From assembly GCA_012656075.1 (NCBI GenBank), contig JAAKBF010000059.1:150494-214493 (forward strand): a stretch of 64,000 bases of DNA, read 5' to 3'. The position numbers and the translations under genes were made by a program. The stretch comes from Phytophthora hibernalis. Taxonomy: Eukaryota > Oomycota > Peronosporomycetes > Peronosporales > Peronosporaceae. A model generated the notes under the pieces. It was given only the letters and a program-made list of their open reading frames with translations, was not told the origin of the DNA and searched no databases. Shown piece by piece: positions 55,890 to 64,000 of this stretch (position 1 is its first letter; every line of letters starts with the position of its first letter).

Positions 55890-56763
55890 TGTCATGTAGG
55901 ATCACGCAGAAATTCTCACTACCAAATGGTATGAGTCCACCAACAACACTCGCCTCCCCTTGTCAGGTCAACGAGCGTTGGGTCAAACCTGAAGACCAGG
56001 AACGATCCCTTACACCGGGTTGGACGTGAACCCTCTGTACACCTAGGTTGTAGTAGGCCAACCCAATAACCTGCACCACTAGCCACGAGCGAGGGCTAGG
56101 CAATATTGCGCTTTCGCGCGAACCCCCGCAGTCCTCAGAAGGAAGGGTACCGACTGTCGAGCCTAATACGGGTTTGACAAGGTAAAACATCGGCGGGTAG
56201 TAAAATATGTATGGAACACTCGGTTTCACTTTAATATATGCGAACGACGCTTCTGGTCGCTCCCAACACTCGGCCACTGTAATCTCTTGGAGTGACCAGC
56301 AACAAACCGTCGGTTCAATGTACCTTGGGCTTGCTGACCAGCATCCCACAAGCCGAGCGTATCCAGACCCTAAGATAAGCTAGCTAGACTTACCGAAGAC
56401 GGACTTGACCCTTGGTGACTTGGGGGAAGACTGCTGATTATTTCTGTTGATATATGCCTCTGAGAGCCTCTGTAGTCAATCCGATAGCCGTAAATACAAA
56501 TATCCAGTGTGAACCGATCCCCGTATGTGATCCTGTATCCGGCTCTATAAGACCGAGGGTACGAAACTGAAATGGGTACAAACGAGGGTTCGTACTCTCG
56601 GCCGGGAATTTATTATACCCGACCTAGACCTCGGTCACTAACCTGCCGCGGTCACTGTGGCGCGGGTAATGTAGTCCGCCAATCAGGGCACGCCGGTCAC
56701 TTTCCTTCAGCAAGAGCAACCTTGTCGACTGGCGACCGAGCGCCCCCAAAACCCAACACCACA
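55890..56763 (-). repeat. LTR D
   Basis: 874 bp, minus orientation, TGTGGTGTTGGG...CTACATGACA. It closely matches LTR C and lacks the 285-bp deletion of LTR A. Its right flank (TGACAGCATTGTTCATGC) is the same LINE sequence that flanks LTR A; its left flank is unrelated. One end has therefore been swapped, probably by recombination between LTR copies. Confidence 0.9.
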
Positions 56764-57335
56764 TGACAGCATTGTTCATGCGGGCATCCCAGCTTGTTGT
56801 TGACAGCATCGTACGTGAGAATGCAAGTAGCTTTAGGTGGAGAACGATCTGTTCCCCCATGGCCCCAGTCCTACAACACGTCTGATGCTTCCCCACTTCA
56901 ACTGCGCTAGCCCTTGAGCAGCAGCACTGCTGTGGCGATCCCATTATACGGCCTTTGCGTATATCTTCTTCCTCTGCTCCTGGAAATCATTGCGACACGC
57001 CGTTTGTATTCTCTTCGCGTGCGTGTCCAGCGGCGGTGACCCGCCAATAAGCACACCACTCTGCCCATTTCCGGGTGCGGATGCACCTCCGTTACCTTCA
57101 CTTCGGGAGCCGTAAGCGGTGATAGCTCGCACAAGCTCCCCGTGCTGTCGGACCCTGGGGGTGCGGCTTGCCATTCGTACTAGCACTAATCGACAGTTCC
57201 GCGCCTTTCCTCCTCAATTTCGCTATCACTGGATGGTCCTGCGGAGTAGCTTGGAAGTGGACGTCCTGCCTGCGCATATCTCTTGTGATCACCTGGGTGA
57301 AGTTCATGAGCAGCATCACCGCACGGCGGTCCCCG
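56764..57335 (-). pseudogene. LINE fragment, duplicate of 27978-28550
   Basis: Nearly identical to the LINE piece beside LTR A, including MGEQIVLHLKLLAFSRTM and VCLLAGHRRWTRTRREYKRR. It contains a few small deletions relative to that copy (for example TCT near 56970 and GT near 57113). It ends at the same junction with P sequence. Confidence 0.7.
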
Positions 57336-60300
57336 GACCCTTGGGCGCCCGGGACACTCGTCTTATCTCGGTAGGGTGTCAGATCGACACCTCCGGCGTC
57401 GCTCCCACTCCCGTTGCATCGGCCGAGCCTTCGATCTCTGGTGCGATCGAGCAGCGTCTCCTCCAATTGCGTCAGCTCGTGGTTGGTGTGGCCCGTCAGC
57501 GTCCTCGGCGAGTCGATTCATCGCTCGACAGCCGGATGGAGAAGGCCACAGACCTCGGTGAGGTTCTGAATGCCGCTGTGGCTCCCGCCCAACTTCCACC
57601 GGGTGAGGCCGAGCTCATCATTGACCTACGTAATGAGGTAGCAGAGCTCTAGGACCGACTCGCCCGACACCGAGGACCGGCTCCAAGCAGAGACGCTAGA
57701 ACGCGAGAAGCTCGCGCGTTTCAACACCAAGCATCAAGCGACGAGAGTCGCACTCGTGACTCTCTGGATGGTCTCCATCAGTCGTACATCGCTCTCAAGG
57801 ACGAGCATGAACAAGCGGTCACGCACCTGCTCCAGGCCAACGCTGCCATCGCTGACCACGACCGCATCGTGGGGCTCTGGCTGCTCGCGCGACCACGACC
57901 GAGGCTTCGGTGACGTCGACGCAGCGTCTCATCCACCAGGACCGTAAGCGTTTCAAGGCTGGCTAGGTGGCCTATACCAAGCAGGTGGCCAAGCATCGGG
58001 CTGCCCTCGAGTCTTCTGACCAAGCCTTGGTCGGTGCCGTTTCTCCTCATGTTCAAGCCCTCGAAGCTCAGGTCGCGAGCCTGAAGCGGGCGAACTCCAT
58101 TCTGCGTCGCTACGCTGCTCTCCACGAGCTCGATGTTGACACATTGGTGCTTGCTTCTGCCGGTACGTTCTGTTCGTCTCATGTTGCCCCTTCAGTCTTT
58201 CTAAGCTCTTCTTTCCCTCGTTCAGGTATTACGGCGGACGACATCGACTGGGAGTTGCTCGGACTCTCTCCTCCGAGCATCACTTCGATGCGCTGTCGGA
58301 GTGTGTCTTCGGAGAGCTCGAAGGACAGTGATCAAGTGCGTAAGTCCTGGGACCGGTGCCGACAACCTCCGTGCAGGCAGTGTCGGCTGTGGGTGATGCC
58401 TCCGAGGATTCGGACGACCTGCCGCTCATTCCGTCGGTGTTCCAACGCCGGAGGAATCGGCGTAAGCGTCTCCGGCAAAGAAAATTAAAGCATCAGCACT
58501 GTGAGCCGATTCTCTAACTCCTTGTACATATGGATTCTTGCATTATCCAGTACAAGGATAGAGCGAGGAAGTGGCCACGGATTCAGGAACGGCAAAATTT
58601 TGTAGTGGAAGGTCTGGTGAAATACATGCCGCGTAAATGTTCCTGTTGTGCACCCCACGATAAAAACCGTCCGTTGCCGTCGCCACCAGAACGGAGACCC
58701 ATTCACCGCGCACAAAAGAAGCGTGACGATTGCAGGCGTGTTTCGCTTCGACCATGCGTATCGAAACACACCATCGCTTCTATCCTTGACGGTTTTGTAA
58801 AAGAAAATCATTTGCTCGGGCATGGAGTAGAAAGGCTTCAACTTGTCGATAAAGTCTTGAACCGGATCCGTTTTAGCCTCCCGCGCACGCCGTGTCAGTA
58901 CTTTTCTGGACAGCCCCATATCAAACCGAAGGGCTCTGCAAATGGTAGATGCTGACGTCTTGATATTTAAAACTTGTAAAGAAGTGTATCTTGGAGCACT
59001 TCGAGATAGAAGCACGGGTGGTCCTCCATGTACTTGAGCACGAACACACAAACCGTTGCTGGCCAGCGCGACGCCCGTTTCTCGCGTTGGGCGCCGGTTA
59101 ACATGCCGAACTTTTGAAACAAGCGATTCCAACGCTTGATTGAGCGTGCCGATGCACCGAGGACATACGCAATCTGCAACATCTCGATGTTGTAGGCGAA
59201 AAACAGAACGACTGCGCGCTAGCGTAGGTCCTTTGAGTATGTCATGCTGCAAGACTTAAACGGAAAATGACACTTTTGAATAGTGCCAAAGCCAACCGAT
59301 CTCGTATTCGTTGGCCACGAGCTGCCTTTCTTACCTAGGATTCTATTACGATCAGTAATGTAACTCGTGCAAGGATTATATTTATTCGTACTGGTGTACG
59401 ATTTGTACTTCTCATGAGGCACACAAATCGTAGGAGTTGTTATTATAAGGACCAAAACAACTGCAAAGCAAAATATGTTTTCGACCGTTATATCGCTTGT
59501 TGGATGTCTATTTCAAAACTATTCCGTACAACACAAACAAAGAAGGTCAAGCCCCGCCTCCGCAGGCGACACCGGTGCATCCTCCACACGTTCCGTCGGG
59601 ACCGCCGAAGTTGACCCTCCCTGTCAGCAAGCGGTTGGGTCGTCCGTCCAAGAGTATGGGTGCCCCAGATCGAGGGTCCACGCCTAAACCCTCGGTCAGT
59701 ACGCCCCCACCTCTCCATGCGTCTGGACATCCTGCTGGGTCGCCACCGAGCTCCTCGGTCAGTTCGTCGTCGATGTCGCCTCCGCCACCGCCTCCGCCTG
59801 GGTCTCCACCGTGTCCTCCGCCTGGGTCTCCGCCGGTATCACCACCTGGATCTCCACCGAGTCTTCCGCCTGCATCCCCGCCGAGTCCTCCGCCTGGGTC
59901 TCCACCGGCCTCCTGATCCTCGGTGCCTCCGACCCCGGCCGAAGTCATTGACTTGTCTGGTGACGAAGTCGATACCGATCCTCGAACGGCCGCGATCCTC
60001 GCTCATGGATCGTTTTCTTCAGCAGTGGTTTCACCGTCACGTCGTGATGGTCGGCCCACCCGCAGTGCATCAGTATTGGCCACTTTGCGGTCCCAAAGGG
60101 AACTGGATACTCTGGAGGCGTCCGATAACTTCATCATCAGCTCCCCGTCATCGTCCGAGTCTTCTCAGACCTCAGGATCACCAATTGTTCCGGCTTCACC
60201 CAAAGCTCGGTGACCCCGACACGGTCCATGTCGTCGCAGACGGCCTCGGTCGTGACTCCATCGACTCCGACGGTCTCGACCCCGCCTGCTCCGACTCCAC

Positions 60301-61718
60301 CGAGCATGCGCTGTTCCTGTATCGCAACCGGTCTCCGCATCATGGCCGTCGTCGGGTGGAGTATCGGTCACCTCCTCGGTCACAACGCCTGTAACCTCGG
60401 TGGTGGTCTCTTGTGGTACCGTCGGGACCCGCCGATGGTTCGACACCTCCAGCTGCTGCCGCTCAAGGGCATGCTCCGAGGTCCCGGTCGGGTCTCCGGC
60501 GGTCACGCACCCAAGTGACGGCTACGCTTTCCACGGTTCCTGGCACCGACCCAAGTACTTTCGCGCCGGCTGTGCCTACTGTGCGAGGGCACCGTCACAT
60601 CGCCTTGCTCTGATGGCCGGGCCGAATTTGACGCCTGGGTTCGTTGCTCCGGGCGCCCAGGCGGCCTAGTGCCAAATTCACAATAGTAGCCTGACTCCAC
60701 CTATCGCCAAGGGTGTCGAGTCCCCGTGCTCGGTGGCCGGCATCCACGCTATTGCGGATTGGACCAATCCAGCCCATCCCTGGCAGCAAATGCGGTTGAA
60801 GATGACGGAGCGACCCTGTTGTTTCGCTATTGACCAACACCCGCTTGGCACCAAAATTTCAACTCGCGCCACCGGCCTGGCTCGGTCCATCAAGATGTTG
60901 CGCCAATTTCAGGCTATCTCCACGGACCGGACCGAGAGGCAGACCTGGGCCTAGCACTGTGGGAGCGACGCCACTGGGTCCAAGTCTCTGCTGTTGAAGC
61001 CTTCCTTCGAAGCATGACTCAGAGATATGGTGATGATCCCTCGGTCATAGCGTTACGGGCAGCGTGGGTTGGGTACAACAAGGCTCAGAACCTCGGAGCG
61101 GCGCTTGCGCCAGTAGATGGTGTATCGCTGTTGGGAGTGGTGTGTTAAACATTCCGACAGGCCTCGTGAAGCGCCTACCGAGTTTTTGTAGGAGCCCAGC
61201 TACCTCCAGTATTCGTTCGAAGTAATCGCGTGGGCTCCGACGTCCGAGGATTGGGTCGGCGAGCTCGCAACTCTGGATGTTCGTCAACTATGGCGGAACT
61301 GTTGGGTCGACGCACCCTCCAGTCACCCGTTCAACATGATCTTCGCCCCGTGAAATTCTCCGGTACCGCTCTTCGTACCTCGTGGCATGACCGAGGCGGA
61401 GGTATCATGGTGGATTCATCCTTGACCCCAAGTTCGATCGTGGCTCCGTGGGTCCCTCAGGCTTCAGTTGCTGCTCCTCCAGGACCAGCAGACGATGAAG
61501 AGAATGGTGAAAGTCAAGCCGAGGACTCGGACGCTCCTGCTGCTACTCCAACGCCAACCGACAGTTCTACGTCTGGCCAGACCTCGAATTTGGATGTGTT
61601 GGCTGACCTTGCTTCCTCTGCTGACATCTACGCCTCGGTCGTGCGCTTCCGTGCTTCGTCATTCATTCCTCTTGCTAATCTCGTTCGGTCCGAGCTCCGT
61701 AGCTCACTACGGGTGTAG
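57336..61718 (+). pseudogene. Antisense accessory ORF P3, split by a DNA transposon
   Basis: LVISVGCQIDTSGVAPTPVA and EQRLLQLRQLVVGV, a coiled coil to 58.16 kb, a 63-bp intron (58163-58225), GITADDIDWELLGLSPPSIT and a basic stretch (RRRNRRKRLRQ). The transposon insertion (58483-59537) follows, then QAPPPQATPVHPPHVPSGPP, SPPPGSPP repeats (59.77-59.91 kb), EVIDLSGDEVDTDPRTAAIL at 59.94-60.0 kb, AIADWTNPAHPWQQMRLKM (60.75 kb), a frameshift before LWERRHWVQVS (60.96 kb), and the acidic C-terminus to a stop at 61718. Matches P2 throughout; the start was removed by the LINE. Function unknown. Confidence 0.75.
58483..59537 (-). mobile_element. Tc1/mariner-like DDE transposon remnant
   Basis: The minus strand encodes an HTH region (MLQIAYVLGASARSIKRWNR then LFQKFGML; SRWPATVCVFVLKYMEDHPC then FYLEVLQ), SASTICRALRFDMGLSRKVL then TRRAREA, a damaged first catalytic block (QMIFFYKTVKDRSDGVFRYA, where DE is YK) and PRSILVLDNARIHMYKELEN (second Asp). 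The PPYSP.LNP..E end is missing: the sequence stops at 58483. Flanked by CAAAGAA on both sides (58476-58482 and 59538-59544). It interrupts P3. Frameshifts and the lost catalytic pair show it is dead. Confidence 0.75.
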
Positions 61719-62001
61719 TTCAGGCTCCAGTAATTCCATTTAATCCAAATCCACTTCGAGTTCGATCACATCATATACATATATACAAACTATATTGCAG
61801 TAGTCATCTTCATCTGACGCTGCGGGCTGCATAATCCCCGTAGGCAGCTCGTCTCGTCACTTCACCGTCACAAACCGAACCTCCCAGGAAACTTGGTCGT
61901 TCAGTAATCGGCGACTTCCATTTTGGTACAGTATCATTTTCGTCTGCTTCTACGGGTTGTACCAACCCCGTAGGCAGTTCAATCCTCGGTAGCGGTTCGA
62001 A
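61719..62001. other. Spacer between convergent P3 and E8, with hairpin
   Basis: Matches, in inverted orientation, the E7/P2 spacer at 38773-39060. Contains the CTACGGGTTG / CAACCCCGTAG hairpin at 61950-61973. No ORF. Confidence 0.7.
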
Positions 62002-64000
62002 CTAGTCCTCATCAGTGACCTGAACCATCTGGAGTCGTCGTTCGCTCTGTCGGGTCCGCAGATAGTCGTAAAGCAACCCGCCGCACGACAAGTTCGATGC
62101 TGGTTCCCAGGTAGGCTCGTCATGGCTGACCCACTTCACCTTGAACTCTCTGATAGCGCGATTAGAACTCGTGATTGATCGTCCAGAATAGCCTCTACTT
62201 CGTATTCGCCTGCCACTCTGTCAGGCTCCCAGCTATCTTCCGGTAACAGCTCCTCGTCAAAATCAATCCTCGTATCCTCGGTCACCTCAGCTGTCAGTGA
62301 CTCCTCGGTCGGTCGCCATATTCGTTCACCGCCTTGATCCGCGATACATGCACCACTGGGTAGAACCGATAACCACTCCGATCCGGCAGCTCTAGTTCAT
62401 ATGCGAACTCTCCAACCTTCTTCTTTATCCGGAATGGCCCGTGCCATCGGTGTGCTAACTTCTTGGTCAATCCTGGTTTCACGCGCTCCATGTAGAGCCA
62501 CACCCTGCCCCCAGGCTTGAAAAGACATCGGTGCTTCTTCAGTAGCTTCGGGAGATGCCCCAGTCTCTTCTCTGCCCGGTGTCGAGGTTTCGTTCCCGTC
62601 GGTTTCCGTCGTTGTTCCCTGCCTTTCGGCATCCAGTGGTACCTCTGACCCGTCGCGATTCGCTGCTACTATGTTCTCGCTGTCATTCGCTGGAATCCTC
62701 GATACTGCTGCTGCTTCACGTCGGTTAAGCGACTCGTTGTGTTCGCGGGCTCTCCGAGCCTTCTCGACCTTCTGGTACTCCATCGCCATTTTCCATGCAA
62801 TTTCTTGTGCCGGTTCACTTCTCGGCGCCATGCTAGCGCATCGGTTTGTCCTCGGGATCCTCGTTGTAGCGACGACGACATGGATCGCAGAGTAGACCGA
62901 GAATCCCACCCATGAACGAGGTAGAATGGAGTATCCTTCCGAGAGCCGTCCTGAAAGTTGTTGATAGCGAAGACAAGTCGTTCGGCGATCTCGTCCCAGT
63001 CTTGTTGCAACGGGTCTTCCGCATACATTCGCACTGACTGCATCACGGTCTTGACTATTCATCCTTGCTGCCCGTTTGCTTGCGGACGATAACTCAACGT
63101 GGCCCTCGACCGAGATTGCGTCATCTCAGCAAATGCTTCGAAAACCTCACTCATGAACCGAGGGTCTCGGTCATGGCGAATCATCGTTGGAGACCCAAAC
63201 CTTTGGTAGACACACTCTTCGAATGCCTGAGCAACTTTTAGTGCGATAGTATCTGACATGGCCTTCCCCATAACGAATCCTGTGAACGAGCATTGAAAAA
63301 GTAGCAGCGCGGTATTCCCCGCCGAGATCTTGGCAATGGTATGACAAATCCATCGATACCAGCTGGAATGGTCTCTCGACTAGTACATTCCCAGGAGAGT
63401 ACCTTCTGAGCTGCGGTCGACTTTTGCTCGAGCTGCAGTCTGGGCAGAACCGCACATGCCGCTCAACGTCTGCGTACAGTCCGATTCAATAATAATTGAT
63501 TTTCGCTCGGTGGTATGTTCGACCGATGCCTTCGTGGCCGCCTTCTAACGAGTCGTGGCAGCTCTGTAATACTTCCTGAATCATCGTTGTGGGTACCACC
63601 AGACGCATCTTAGTTTCTGCTTGATTTTCGTTACTCCACCAACGACTCGCTCCGATAATATACAGCACGCTGTCCTCGCTTAGCGCAAACTTGTCTGCCA
63701 TTTTTCCATGCATCTCTCGCTGCACTGTAACTCAGGCTAGCTTCCTCGCCTCGGAGAACGGCCTTGAGGTTTGCCCACCTCAGCTCCTCGTCCTGGGCGG
63801 CGGAGATCCTTCGTCTTCGTTCTTCTTGAATCGTTTTCGGGTCAACATCGTTTGCATTTGGTGCTCTGATGCTGGCCTCGGTCGTTGGTAGTTCGATTTC
63901 TGCATCGTTCTGGGTCTTTGAGACTACCTCATCTGCTTCGTCTCGTCGTGTTCCGTCATCTGGCCCATCACCGAGGGCTCGCTCACGAACCGGACACGCT
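62002..64000 (-). pseudogene. Integrase with chromodomain (E8), runs off the window
   Basis: Near-identical to E5 at 30.16-32.17 kb: zinc finger (CHDSLEGGHEGIGRTYHR), core Asp region (QLVSMD, then a frame break), MIRHDRDPRFMSEVFEAF, YRPQANGQQG with the same stop and frameshift at the catalytic Glu (about 63060), the VKPGLTKKLAHRWHGPFRIK barrel and the chromodomain (REFKVKWVSHDEPTWEPASN, 62.15-62.09 kb). Relative to E5 it has a 10-bp deletion in the chromodomain at about 62170, small indels near 62285, and an added T near 63700. The upstream pol lies outside the window. Confidence 0.9.

Noticed and set aside
56572..56766. ORF starting MGTNEGSYS inside LTRs A, C and D, antisense to the LTR and reading towards P
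   Set aside because: It looked like a P first exon, but LTR B, next to the best P copy, has it broken, and P2 has a better ATG at 42712 in the frame that splices to exon 2.
1..64000. CRISPR arrays, bacterial operons, ribosome binding sites, tRNA or rRNA genes
   Set aside because: No regularly spaced repeats, no cloverleaf or rRNA signature seen; the content is eukaryotic retroelements.
1..64000. Secreted effector genes (RXLR or similar), common in oomycete repeat regions
   Set aside because: I saw no ORF with a convincing signal peptide followed by such a motif.

Overview
The window looks like a repeat-dense stretch of a eukaryotic nuclear genome, most probably an oomycete (Phytophthora-like). 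The evidence is (i) Ty3/Gypsy pol remnants of the types I associate with oomycetes, including elements with a second, RVT_3-type RNase H; (ii) a piggyBac transposase pseudogene with five short GT-AG introns; (iii) a Tc1/mariner-like DDE remnant; (iv) LINE C-terminal fragments ending in an RNase H. I found no convincing host housekeeping gene, tRNA, rRNA or CRISPR. Almost every coding stretch is broken by stops and frameshifts, so this is a graveyard of nested and rearranged mobile elements.

The dominant content is one superfamily of LTR retrotransposons. Pieced together within the window, its layout is 5' LTR (TGTGGTG...), primer binding site (TGGTGCCGCGACCCGGGAT), gag, aspartic protease, a protease-RT linker, RT, RNase H, second RNase H, integrase with a chromodomain, then a separate ORF (called P here) on the OPPOSITE strand, then 3' LTR. 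Six pol 3' ends face a P ORF tail to tail: E1/P0 (4.8-12.1 kb), P0b/E2 (12.5-22.3 kb), P1/E5 (28.6-35.9 kb), P4/E6 (35.9-38.2 kb), E7/P2 (38.3-42.7 kb) and P3/E8 (57.3-64 kb, running off the end). P encodes a coiled-coil N-terminal region, a proline/serine-rich middle with a SUMO-interaction-like motif (VIDLSGDE) and a C-terminal domain with NP.HP.QQ and ALWER.HW motifs. Copies share an intron that is readable only on the P strand, hence antisense to the retrotransposon RNA.

Other regions: 0-4.8 kb holds degenerate gag and protease-RT pieces. 22.4-24.9 kb is a different Gypsy lineage without a visible chromodomain, with part of its RT inverted. 25.0-26.2 kb is an inverted duplicate of part of E5. 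26.4-28.55 kb is a LINE cut by a solo LTR. 42.8-48.6 kb holds two LTRs in opposite orientation (B and C), a LINE cut in two, and a gag joined to a foreign integrase tail; reversing one inversion makes the LINE halves contiguous and gives a single retroelement with a target-site duplication. 48.6-55.4 kb is AT-richer and contains the piggyBac element (about 50.80-54.78 kb). 55.9-64 kb repeats the LTR-LINE-P-pol block of 27.4-32.2 kb, with a Tc1-like insertion added.

Functionally, gag, protease, RT, both RNases H and integrase would together have carried out retrotransposition, with the chromodomain probably steering integration to marked chromatin. The role of P is unknown. None of the copies here looks autonomous.
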